A DNA stretch of 64,000 nucleotides from Lachnospiraceae bacterium (GTDB lineage: Bacteria > Bacillota > Clostridia > Lachnospirales > Lachnospiraceae). How positions within the stretch are numbered: the first letter of the stretch is position 1; each line of letters opens with the position of its first letter. Made by a program: the position numbers and the translations under genes. The stretch is from positions 1 to 64,000 of the forward strand of contig CAJTGD010000026.1 of NCBI GenBank assembly GCA_910575475.1, given 5' to 3'. Positions 7,929 to 16,309 of this stretch are shown one piece after another. The notes below the pieces were generated by a model. It had not been told where the DNA came from. It saw only the letters and a list, made by a program, of their open reading frames with translations, and made no database searches.

Positions 7929-8732
7929 ATGGAAGAGCAGCAGAATAAAGATCGGAATCATACTTATTATGCGATAGAGCGGCAGAGTTGTATTTTAGAC
8001 TATATTAATGAAGCAAAACGAGTAAGCGTGAATGATCTGGCGGATTATTTTCAGGTAAGCCATTCAACAATACGAAATGATCTCGCAGTATTAAAAAAGA
8101 ATGGTCAGATCCAGAGGACCCATGGCGGTGCAATGGCCTTATCTATTATGAAAGTAGGACTGGAGACGAACACGGTTGTCCGGCTCTCCAATAACAAGTC
8201 TGAAAAGGAAAGCATTGCAAAGGTGGCGAGCGAACAGATTGACGATGGAGATACGATCGCGCTTCTTGCCGGTACAACGATTTTCTCGCTTGCCAAGTAT
8301 CTTGTAAACAAAAAGAATCTGACAATTGTTTTGAATGACCTGCAGATCGCATATTGGCTGAATGAGCATACAGACCACAGGCTTTTTATCATAGGAGGAT
8401 TTGTGCGAAATAAGTTTAACTGTATGAATTTTGATACTTCGGCAGTAGATTTTATCAATATCGACAAAGCCTTTTTCTCCTGTACTGCTTTTAGCGCTGA
8501 AAAGGGCGCCATGGTGCCGGATCTGGATCTGGCAACGACGGAAAGGAGCGTATTGAAGCGGGCAGGGAGTATCGTCCTGCTCTGCGACAGCTCCAAGTTT
8601 GGAGAGGTTTCATTTATCAAGATCGTAGGAGTAGAAGATATAGATGTGGTGATCACAGACAGCGATATATCAAAATTCCACAGAGACACACTGGGAGCGA
8701 TCGAACAGCTCGAATTGATCGTTGCTTCTTAA
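7929..8732 (+). CDS. DeoR-family transcriptional regulator
   Basis: 267 residues. An N-terminal winged helix (RQSCILDYINEAKRVSVNDL, then SHSTIRNDLAVLKKNGQIQRTHGGA) has the DeoR signature. It is followed by the C-terminal DeoRC sugar-phosphate sensing fold related to ribose-5-phosphate isomerase. Such proteins usually repress sugar-phosphate operons and release DNA when a phosphorylated intermediate binds. Its position at the end of the EI/HPr/YajC group and before the FAD oxidoreductase makes it a likely local regulator; the AATAGAAAAT words upstream of ptsI and sorC are candidate targets. A strong hairpin follows. Confidence 0.88.
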   Translation: MEEQQNKDRNHTYYAIERQSCILDYINEAKRVSVNDLADYFQVSHSTIRNDLAVLKKNGQIQRTHGGAMALSIMKVGLETNTVVRLSNNKSEKESIAKVASEQIDDGDTIALLAGTTIFSLAKYLVNKKNLTIVLNDLQIAYWLNEHTDHRLFIIGGFVRNKFNCMNFDTSAVDFINIDKAFFSCTAFSAEKGAMVPDLDLATTERSVLKRAGSIVLLCDSSKFGEVSFIKIVGVEDIDVVITDSDISKFHRDTLGAIEQLELIVAS

Positions 8733-8737
8733 AAATA

Positions 8738-8791
8738 TTCCAGCTGTGCGGTTAACCCACTTATTCATTCGCAAAAACCGCACAGCTGGAA
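8738..8791. terminator. Strong hairpin after the DeoR gene
   Basis: TTCCAGCTGTGCGGTT (8738-8753) is perfectly complementary to 8776-8791, a 16-bp stem with a 22-base loop followed by ATTATTTTC. It should end the ptsI-deoR transcript. Confidence 0.7.
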
Positions 8792-8874
8792 ATTATTTTC
8801 ACTATTGTGTTGTTCTAGGATAGAGCTTACTATTATTTTAGAGCTTATCAATTTGGATTTTGGAGGAAAAAACA

Positions 8875-10311
8875 GTGTATGATATTGTGATCATTGGTGC
8901 AGGGGTCAGCGGCTGTGCAGTGGCGAAGGAACTGTCGAAATATCAGATGCGGATCTGTGTGATTGAGAAAGAAACAGATATCTGTGAGGGAACCAGCAAA
9001 GCCAACAGCGGCATTGTAAATGCAGGATTTGATCCGGAACCGGGAAAGCTGTGTGCGAAGCTGAATGCGCGTGGAGCCGAGATGCTGCAGCAGATAGCGG
9101 AGGATCTGGACATACCATATAAGCGTAATGGTACTATGGTGGTCTGCAGCAATCCGGATGATCTTCCGATGCTCAAGGTACTCTATGACAGAGGCAATAC
9201 GAATGGGGTCAGAGGACTGAGGATTTTGAATCGGGAAGAAGCGTTTCAAATGGAACCCAATCTTGCAGACGGCGTATGCGGAGCTCTTCTTGCTCCGACA
9301 GGCGGGATTATCTGCCCCTTTACGCTGACGCTTGCGTTTGCCGAGGTGGCAGCCTTGAATGGAGTCGAATTTCGGCTTGGCGAAGCAGTTACAGATATTC
9401 AAAAAGGAGAAAAGGGTTATCGCCTGACGACATCGCGGGGGCAGCTGGAAACAAAATATGTGATCAATGCTGCCGGCGTATACGCTGATCTTTTTCATAA
9501 TATGGTCAGTGAAGATAAAATACATATCGTGCCGAGAAAAGGGGAATATTGCCTGATGGATAAAATCCCGAAGGACTATCTGCATCACACGATATTTCCG
9601 GTGCCCTCTGTAATGGGGAAGGGGGTGATCGTCTCGCCTACAGTACACGGTAATATGCTGATCGGGCCGACGGCAGTGGACGTGCAGGACAGGGAGGATA
9701 CTTCTACAACAGCGGAAGGACTTGCCAGAGTCATCAAGCTGTCTGCGCTTTCTGTAAAAAATATTCCTTACAGTACGATCATTACATCCTTTGCAGGGCT
9801 GCGGGCGCATGAGGACGGGGATGATTTTATCATTGAAGAAGTTCCTGATGCGAAAGGGTTTATTGATGTTGCCGGGATCAAGTCGCCGGGACTCGCCAGC
9901 TCTCCCATGGTTGCGCTTTATGTCAGAGATATTTTGAGTAATCTCTGTGAATTGAAGGAAAAGAAAACCTATGTCACAAAACGAAAAGGGATCGTCCGGT
10001 TTGCGGAGCTTTCTGTACAGGAACAAAAAGCGCTGATCCGGGATGATCCGGCTTACGGAAGAATCGTCTGCCGCTGTGAAAAAGTGACAGAAGGGGAGAT
10101 ACTCGATGCAATCCGAAGACCCCTTGGAGCAGTGACAATGGATGGGATCAAGCGAAGAACCAGGGCGGGTATGGGCCGATGCCAGGCAGGCTTCTGCACC
10201 CCGAGGGTGATGGAGATCCTTTCAAAGGAGCTTGCGGTCGGCAGGGAGGAGATCCGAAAAAACCGTGACGGCTCCGTTTTGATCAAAGGCAGAAATAAAG
10301 AGAATATTTAG
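8875..10311 (+). CDS. FAD-dependent oxidoreductase with C-terminal BFD [2Fe-2S] domain
   Basis: 478 residues from GTG 8875, chosen because GGAGG lies at 8862-8866; an upstream TTG is too close to it. The N-terminus is a dinucleotide-binding fold (YDIVIIGAGVSGCAV), and the DAO/glycerol-3-phosphate or 2-hydroxyglutarate dehydrogenase-type core follows (SKANSGIVNAGFD). The C-terminus is a bacterioferritin-associated ferredoxin-like domain with CRCEKV and GMGRCQAGFC, so all four cluster cysteines are kept, unlike the GlpA-like protein further on. It should oxidise a hydroxyl on a small acid or phosphate ester. A SorC gene converges on it with a 4-base overlap. Confidence 0.85.
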   Translation: MYDIVIIGAGVSGCAVAKELSKYQMRICVIEKETDICEGTSKANSGIVNAGFDPEPGKLCAKLNARGAEMLQQIAEDLDIPYKRNGTMVVCSNPDDLPMLKVLYDRGNTNGVRGLRILNREEAFQMEPNLADGVCGALLAPTGGIICPFTLTLAFAEVAALNGVEFRLGEAVTDIQKGEKGYRLTTSRGQLETKYVINAAGVYADLFHNMVSEDKIHIVPRKGEYCLMDKIPKDYLHHTIFPVPSVMGKGVIVSPTVHGNMLIGPTAVDVQDREDTSTTAEGLARVIKLSALSVKNIPYSTIITSFAGLRAHEDGDDFIIEEVPDAKGFIDVAGIKSPGLASSPMVALYVRDILSNLCELKEKKTYVTKRKGIVRFAELSVQEQKALIRDDPAYGRIVCRCEKVTEGEILDAIRRPLGAVTMDGIKRRTRAGMGRCQAGFCTPRVMEILSKELAVGREEIRKNRDGSVLIKGRNKENI

Positions 10312-11291
10312 TCGGCTGTATTCGTAATTCTGAGGAGTTCTCTGGCCAGAAGATGATCTATGATGATGACATCGGCCAGACCTCCCCGCAGAATGGCACG
10401 GATGGTGTACGCCTTTTTGGCATCAGCAGCTACAACGATCTTGGTCGGGATTTTTTTGTATTCCTCAAATCCGATCGACAGGGTACGGTCTTTCATGGAT
10501 GTGTCACATTCGCGGCCGTTCTCGTCAAAAAAACGCAGAAGCATATCTCCGTATACACCTTCCCTTTTTAATTCCATAAGTTCATCAGCATTCAGATAGT
10601 GATATTCCCGTGCCAAAAGAGGGGAGTCCGCGTCAGGATACAGAGAGCCGCATCCGGACATGGAAACTGTGATCTTAGAAAATAATTTATTTACAATCTG
10701 GTTCTGCTTCTGCGACAATATATACTGAAGCTCATCCGGAGAGGATGTCAGCGCATCTGATGTAAAATAAAATTTCTTCCCGCCGCATGCCATGGCGATT
10801 CTTGAGACGAGATTTTTTACATCATAGGAATACTGGCAATGTGAAACACTGCCATGAAGTGTGACAAAAGAATTGTTGATCTTCAGGCATGGATTCAGCA
10901 TCTGGATCAGATGATTCATAGTTCTTCCCCAGGCAATTCCAAAAATATCGTTATCGTTTATGATCCTCTGCAGATAACGGGCCCCTTCTAAGGCAACGGC
11001 GCGCCGTGCGGCGGATGCATCGGGCTGCCCGTATACAGGTATCACAATGGTTTCCTTGAGATCATAGTGCCTGGTGATCTGGTCTGCAATCTGCAGGCAA
11101 TCTGCAAAGGGTTCATTCAGGACAAAGGAAATGATCCCCTGATCTCTTGATTTTGTCAAAAGTCTGGAAACGGTGGAGGGGGAAATATTTAAAATGCCGG
11201 CGATTTCTTTGCCGGAAAGTCCTTCCATATAGTATAGTCTGGCAGCTTTCATTGCCATCCAGGTAGATTGAGAGTATACTTCGCTTTTCAA
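10308..11291 (-). CDS. SorC-family transcriptional regulator
   Basis: 327 residues. An N-terminal helix-turn-helix (LSGKEIAGILNISPSTVSRLL) is joined to a SorC/DeoR-type sugar-binding domain (about 60-320), which typically binds a phosphorylated sugar or polyol. The start is TTG (11291), 9 bases after GAAAGGA. It is divergent from the first RuBisCO-like gene, so it is a likely regulator of it. Its promoter is TTTACA-18-TATAAT on the minus strand (11379-11384 and 11355-11360), with an AATAGAAAATAATAG word just downstream of the -10. Confidence 0.87.
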   Translation of the reverse strand: MKSEVYSQSTWMAMKAARLYYMEGLSGKEIAGILNISPSTVSRLLTKSRDQGIISFVLNEPFADCLQIADQITRHYDLKETIVIPVYGQPDASAARRAVALEGARYLQRIINDNDIFGIAWGRTMNHLIQMLNPCLKINNSFVTLHGSVSHCQYSYDVKNLVSRIAMACGGKKFYFTSDALTSSPDELQYILSQKQNQIVNKLFSKITVSMSGCGSLYPDADSPLLAREYHYLNADELMELKREGVYGDMLLRFFDENGRECDTSMKDRTLSIGFEEYKKIPTKIVVAADAKKAYTIRAILRGGLADVIIIDHLLARELLRITNTAD

Positions 11292-11344
11292 GGCGGCAGA
11301 TCCTTTCGTTTGCTTTTATAAATTGTTGATTTGTGTTAAAAACT

Positions 11345-11384
11345 ATTATTTTCTATTATACTTGTTTATAAAATGGTTTGTAAA
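11345..11384 (-). promoter_or_regulatory. sorC promoter and operator-like palindromic word
   Basis: Minus-strand -35 TTTACA (11379-11384), 18-base spacer, -10 TATAAT (11355-11360). AATAGAAAATAATAG covers about 11345-11359 and resembles the tandem repeats at the ptsI promoter. Confidence 0.45.
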
Positions 11385-11412
11385 CAGGATTTTATTGAAA
11401 TTATTTTCTTTA

Positions 11413-11441
11413 TTGCAGTTCTAATAAGGCTGTCATAAAAT
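11413..11441 (+). promoter_or_regulatory. Promoter of the first RuBisCO-like gene
   Basis: TTGCAG (11413-11418), a 17-base spacer and TAAAAT (11436-11441), giving a start about 55 bases before the ATG at 11506. Confidence 0.5.
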
Positions 11442-11505
11442 ACTTACATAATTTAACAAAATGTATACGGTTGTGCATGACAAAAAATTCATGGAGGAGG
11501 AATCA

Positions 11506-12826
11506 ATGATGTTTGTAGATCCTATTATAGTTCAATTCCCCGAAAATCTGGATAGAGAACGCTTTATTATTGCTACGTATTATTGCGCGGCAAAACCGAC
11601 CACCAATATGCTGAAATTCGCCGCAGCGCTTGCGATAGAACAGACCTGCGGTACCTGGCTGAAAGTTCCGGGAGAAACGCCGGAAGTGAGAGAGCGGGCG
11701 ATCGGGCGAGTGGTTGGGGTTTATGAAGCGCCCTCCTATCAGATCGGGATTCCTGAATATGTAACCGAGAGACAGTTTATTATAAGAATTGCCTATCCAT
11801 GGCAGAATTTTGGCACTCAGTTTTCTATGATGCTCTCGACGGTGATCGGGAACATCTCTTCTTCCGGAAAGGTGAAATTGATCGATCTGGAATTTCCGAA
11901 AAGTTTCTTGGATCAATTCCAAGGGCCGAAATTTGGGGTTCAGGGTATCAGAGAACTGCTTGGAGTATATGACAGGCCGCTTTTAAATAACATGATCAAG
12001 CCATGCATCGGCCTGACTCCGGAAAAGACGGCTGAATTAGCCTATGAAGCGGCTGTGGGGGGAGTAGATATTATCAAAGACGATGAGCTGGTATGCGATC
12101 CTCCGTTCTGCCGCCTGGAGGAGCGGGTAAAATCGGTCATGGAAGCGATCAGAAAGGCGGATGAGGAAAAAGGAGAAAGGACTTTATATGCTTTTAATAT
12201 TACGGCCCCGGCAATGCAGATGCGGGAAAATGCATATCGGGCGATCAAAGCGGGCGCCAATGCGCTGATGATCAATTATGCGGCGTGCGGATTGGATACG
12301 ACCCGTATGATCACAGAGGATCCGAATATTCAGGTACCTGTTCTGGCGCACAGCGATTATACGGGGGCACAGTATGAAAGTGAATGGTCCGGTGTGTCCG
12401 CATCATTAATCGGCGCGAAGCTGCCCCGTCTGGCGGGGCTGGATATGATCATCAGCCTTTCGCCGTATGGAAAATTTCCGATGCTGATGGATACCATTCG
12501 TGAATGCGGGATTTCAGATGCTGCAGCCTCTTGGAAATATTAAGCCGGCCTTCCCGATGCCGGGCGGCGGTACAACCCAGGGGCACATTGAGGATGTGAT
12601 CCATAAATTTGGAAAAGATATTATGATCGCTGCCGGAGGAGCGATCCATGGACATCCGATGGGACCGGCGGCAGGAGCAAAAGCATTCCGCCAGGGAATC
12701 GATGCCGTCTGCAGGGGAGAACGTCTTGCAGATGCGGGGAAAGAGCATGAAGAGCTGGGGAAAGCATTGGAATTATGGGGGATTTATTCCGAGACCCAGG
12801 GAGGGATCTTTGACCTGAAAGGATAA
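11506..12826 (+). pseudogene. RuBisCO-like protein 1, interrupted by a 1-nt frameshift
   Basis: Two frames together give one RuBisCO-like (form IV type) protein: 11506-12508 in frame 1 and about 12509-12826 in frame 2. Removing one G from GGG at 12508-12510 joins ...DTIRECG to FQMLQPLGNIKPAFP and yields 439 residues, almost the same as the 438-residue paralogue at 17493. The large-subunit active-site region is visible: MIKPCIG (Lys165) and IIKDDEL (Lys191, Asp193, Glu194, matching the carbamylated Lys and Mg ligands of RuBisCO), then MPGGGT and AAGGAIHGHP. The second lysine of the canonical KPK is Cys. The ATG at 11506 follows GGAGGAGG. It may be a real mutation, an assembly error in a G run, or, less likely, a recoding site. 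It is downstream of sorC control. Confidence 0.85.
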
Positions 12827-12863
12827 AAATCCGGAAGGATATTTTAATTATAAAAATCTATGG

Positions 12864-12902
12864 AGCTGCTGTATCTGGCTTTCGGAATACAGCAGCTTTT
12901 TT
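12864..12902 (+). terminator. Intrinsic terminator after RuBisCO-like gene 1
   Basis: AGCTGCTGTAT (12864-12874) pairs with ATACAGCAGCT (12887-12897) and is followed by a run of six T. The rest of 12903-13230 is AT-rich and holds no recognisable gene. Confidence 0.85.
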
Positions 12903-13235
12903 ATGTACTGATTTTTGCTAAAAACGATGAAAAAAACAAAAAAAGAGTTGTTGATTGTTGGTTAATTGTAATATTTTGGAAGAAAATATACTCTTATTTT
13001 GTGGTACAATGAAATACGAAATGGAGATTAATCTGTATGGAAATCTTAAAAACAGTACGGATGTGAAGAAAATATGGTAAAAACAAAATATTAGATCCCG
13101 CAAAATAATTGAGATTATCTACATAAAGAGTAAAAATGGACAAAAATATTAAGAAAATTGATAGATAAAGGAAAAATTGTGCAACTTATACAAATATGAG
13201 AGACAAATTTTGACAATAACAGCATTAGATAATTC

Positions 13236-13317
13236 TTGCAATAATCACCAACAAATGATAATATATAACATGTAAAGAACGACAACAAACACCAAGAATT
13301 GACACGCGAAATGTCAA
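13236..13317 (+). promoter_or_regulatory. Promoter and inverted repeat upstream of the GlpA-like gene
   Basis: TTGCAA (13236-13241), 17 bases, TAATAT (13259-13264). Downstream in the leader, TTGACA (13299-13304) and TGTCAA (13312-13317) form an inverted repeat with a 7-base spacer, a possible operator just before the ribosome binding site. Confidence 0.45.
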
Positions 13318-13342
13318 AACCAGTAAACCGGAGGTACTAATA

Positions 13343-14968
13343 ATGAAGAAAGAGTTTGACGTAGTTGTAATTGGTGGCGGAACAACTGGAACAGGGGTGA
13401 TCCGTGATCTTGTCTTACGGGGATTTAAAAATTCTCTGCTGCTTGAGCGGGAGGATCTTGCGGCAGGAACATCCGGAGGGTGCCATTCTGCTCTTCATGC
13501 AGGATCTCGGTATGTCATATCTGATATAGAGACTGCAAAAGAGTGTGTTCAGGAAAATAGAATCTATCGGGCTATCGTTCCTCAGGTCATTGATCCTACG
13601 GATTCTTTATGGGTCTGCAAAACAGACGAGCAGGTTGAGTTTGCGCATGAATGGATGAAGGTGGCCGATGAGATCGGCCTTCACTATGAGATCATGCCTG
13701 TAGAGAAGATACTGGAGGAAGAGCCGCTTTTTACCAAGGATCTGAAGCTTGTATTAAAAGCAGATGATACGGGATTCGATCCATTCCGCCTCTGCATCGC
13801 GCAGGCCTATGATGCCAAGATCAACGGTGCGGAGATCAGAACACACCATGAAGTTCTGGGCGTACTGATGGACGGAAAGAAAGTAGTGGGACTGAAGGTT
13901 CTTGATCGGGAAGAGAATCGGATCTATGAAATTAAAACAAAGCTGGTCATCAATGCGGCAGGGCCGTGGAGTTCGCAGATTACGGAAATGGCAGGCTTTA
14001 CGATTCCGATGAAACCGAACAGAGGCAGTACCGCGATCTACAGTATGCGTCCTACGAAGCATATGTTCTGTATCTTGCGTTATCCTTCTGACGGTGACGG
14101 CCTGGTGAGTCAGGGGTATCAGAATACGGCACTTTTAGGAACCTCTTCTGTTGATGTAGAGGATCCGGATGACAACGAGCCGGGCATGGATGAGATTAAG
14201 ATCATGGAGGACAGCCTGAAAGAAGTGGTTCCGGGTATCCTGGATGCGAGAGCGATCCGGATGTGCGCCGGTGTGCGGCCGCTTTATTCGGAAGGAAATG
14301 AAACGGGACGTGCAGTCAGCCGCGGGATCACCCTTCTGGACCATCAGGAGATGGAAGGAGTAGAGGGCCTGATCACGATCACAGGCGGCAAGTATGCAAC
14401 AGCCCGTCTGATGGCAGAGCTGGCAGTGGACATCGCCTGTGAAAAGCTTGTAGGAAAAGTGATTCCATGTACATCGGATAAACAGATGATCTATGGCGCT
14501 TCCTCCAAAGAAGAGGCTGAGAAAGACGCAAGGGAGATCCATGAAAAATATCATATCTCTCTCTATGCTGCACATAAGTTCACGGCCCGTTATGGAAAAC
14601 GCGCGAAGGAGATCCTGGAGGACTATCCGGAGCATGCGGTGATCATCGATGGAGTGCAGACGATTGGTTCAGAGGTTCCGGACTGCTTTGAAAAAGAGGA
14701 TGTAAAGGACCTGTGTGATGTTCGAAGAAGAACGCGCCTGGGCATGGGACAGGATCAGGGTGTATTTTCCATTTATAAGGCGGGAGGGATCATGCAGGAG
14801 CATGGGAAGACCGTGGAAGAGGTGGAAGGATACATGATGGATTATCTGACGGAGCGCTGGAAGGGTGTTTATTTTTCTAATCAATATGGAGATCAGCTCC
14901 CGCTTACGCAATTGATGCAGGATATGTATGTTGGCCTTGGCAGCTTCGATGTATTAAATGTCGGTTAG
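13343..14968 (+). CDS. GlpA-like FAD dehydrogenase lacking the C-terminal cluster cysteines
   Basis: 541 residues, the size of the anaerobic glycerol-3-phosphate dehydrogenase subunit A. The FAD fold (DVVVIGGGTTGTGVIRDLVLRG) and the typical GTSGGCHSALHAGSRYV follow GlpA/GlpD closely. The C-terminal region keeps the VRRRTRLGMG frame of the BFD-like [2Fe-2S] domain (residues 460-469), but the usual GxCQGxxC becomes GQDQGVFS, so at least the second cysteine pair is missing. It probably oxidises a polyol phosphate or hydroxy-acid phosphate to a ketone. GGAGG precedes the ATG. The GlpB-like gene starts 14 bases after its stop. Confidence 0.88.
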   Translation: MKKEFDVVVIGGGTTGTGVIRDLVLRGFKNSLLLEREDLAAGTSGGCHSALHAGSRYVISDIETAKECVQENRIYRAIVPQVIDPTDSLWVCKTDEQVEFAHEWMKVADEIGLHYEIMPVEKILEEEPLFTKDLKLVLKADDTGFDPFRLCIAQAYDAKINGAEIRTHHEVLGVLMDGKKVVGLKVLDREENRIYEIKTKLVINAAGPWSSQITEMAGFTIPMKPNRGSTAIYSMRPTKHMFCILRYPSDGDGLVSQGYQNTALLGTSSVDVEDPDDNEPGMDEIKIMEDSLKEVVPGILDARAIRMCAGVRPLYSEGNETGRAVSRGITLLDHQEMEGVEGLITITGGKYATARLMAELAVDIACEKLVGKVIPCTSDKQMIYGASSKEEAEKDAREIHEKYHISLYAAHKFTARYGKRAKEILEDYPEHAVIIDGVQTIGSEVPDCFEKEDVKDLCDVRRRTRLGMGQDQGVFSIYKAGGIMQEHGKTVEEVEGYMMDYLTERWKGVYFSNQYGDQLPLTQLMQDMYVGLGSFDVLNVG

Positions 14969-14982
14969 GAGGATGTATGATT

Positions 14983-16308
14983 ATGAAAAATACGAAATAT
15001 GATGTTCTGATAGCAGGAGGAGGAATCGCAGGATGCGCAGCCGCAAAAGCGGCGGCTGACGAGGGAAGGTCTGTTGCGGCTATATTTCCGAATGGCGGGG
15101 CATCAGAAATTTCATCCGGGACAATGGATATCTGCGGTGTGGTTCCGGGGGTAAAGGCTAAAGCGGTAGATTGCTATGAAGAAGGGATCAGGCAGATCAT
15201 CCAGGCATATCCCGGACATCCATATCAGTATAGCAAAGACAAAGCGGCAGAAGGTGCTGCCGCTGTCGCAGCCCTGGCCTCAAGGGGAGGATATCAGCTG
15301 CAGGGCTTTGAAGGAAAGAATGTGTGGCTGCCGAATATGATGGGAACTTTTTCAATCACCGCCTTCGTACCTTTCACGTCAAAAGATGCTGTCTGCAGTC
15401 CTCAGGAAGGTACGGCATTGGTTGTGGGTCTGGAAGGAAATGTGGATTTTAATGCGGAAGCTGCGGCGCAGTCTTACAACAAATATCAAAAACAGCTGGG
15501 ATTCAAAGAAACCTATTACTCCGTTGTGATGCATCTGGATGGTCTGAAAGGACGTCACAAACTCAGTGATTCAGAGCTGGCAGACTATCTGGACACTCCG
15601 GAGGGGGTGCAGGAGCTGAGTGAGAAGCTGGCAGAGTTCTGCGCAAACAACCGTCAGAAGTTTGATAAGATCCTGCTCCCGCCTGTTCTTGGATTTGTGA
15701 ATTATCATGCCGCAGTAGAAAAATTAAAAGCAGATTTGGGGTGTGGTATTGGAGAAGTCATGACATTCGGCAATCCGGTCGTGGGATATCGAATGACGAG
15801 GGCGATCTATCGCGGGCTGGAGGACAGCGGTATCACACTTCTAAGGGGAGGACGAGTAGACTCGGTTTCTGTCAGTGACGGACAGGTAACCGCAGACTGT
15901 ACACTTGGCCTTACGGATCAGCTCCATTCAGGAATGAAGGTAAAGCTGCAAAGCTCCGCTCTTGTTCTTGCGACCGGCGGATTCCTCGGAGGCGGTATGG
16001 AAGCAAGGCGCAGAGACATTTGGCTGAATCTTCTGGAAGAAAATCTGGGTGAAGTGACAGCGGAGCAGCTGAACAGAAATCCTGTTTATGGGGCAGGGCA
16101 AGATGCATTGCGCCTTGGGGCATCTGTTCATGAAGACCTTTCTGTAAAAAATGAGAAGTTCGAAGGGCGTGTATTTGCCTGCGGAGATTTCCTTGCAGGA
16201 CATAATTCCGCCAGCGAACGCAGCGGCGCTGGGGTGGCTGCTTCCACCGGATGGCTCGCAGGAATGAATGCGGCCCAAAGAGTAAAGAACATGAAGGAGG
16301 ATATATGA
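14983..16308 (+). CDS. GlpB-like flavoprotein subunit
   Basis: About 441 residues from ATG 14983 (AGGAGG at 14967-14972; ATG 14977 is also open). It has an N-terminal FAD-binding fold (YDVLIAGGGIAGCAAAKAA) and the SEISSGTMDI segment seen in GlpB, the flavin subunit of the anaerobic glycerol-3-phosphate dehydrogenase. A second nucleotide-binding motif (LVLATGGFLGGG) and a C-terminal ACGDFLAGHN follow. It lies between GlpA-like and GlpC-like genes in the GlpABC order, so a three-subunit complex is inferred. Confidence 0.85.
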   Translation: MKNTKYDVLIAGGGIAGCAAAKAAADEGRSVAAIFPNGGASEISSGTMDICGVVPGVKAKAVDCYEEGIRQIIQAYPGHPYQYSKDKAAEGAAAVAALASRGGYQLQGFEGKNVWLPNMMGTFSITAFVPFTSKDAVCSPQEGTALVVGLEGNVDFNAEAAAQSYNKYQKQLGFKETYYSVVMHLDGLKGRHKLSDSELADYLDTPEGVQELSEKLAEFCANNRQKFDKILLPPVLGFVNYHAAVEKLKADLGCGIGEVMTFGNPVVGYRMTRAIYRGLEDSGITLLRGGRVDSVSVSDGQVTADCTLGLTDQLHSGMKVKLQSSALVLATGGFLGGGMEARRRDIWLNLLEENLGEVTAEQLNRNPVYGAGQDALRLGASVHEDLSVKNEKFEGRVFACGDFLAGHNSASERSGAGVAASTGWLAGMNAAQRVKNMKEDI

Positions 16309-16309
16309 A

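Noticed and set aside
8848-10026. Long minus-strand frame opposite the FAD oxidoreductase
   Set aside because: It is antisense to a clear coding gene and its protein is low-complexity and without a recognisable domain.
12500-12545. Programmed frameshift in RuBisCO-like gene 1
   Set aside because: No slippery heptamer with a downstream pseudoknot is evident; one extra G explains the length equality with the paralogue.
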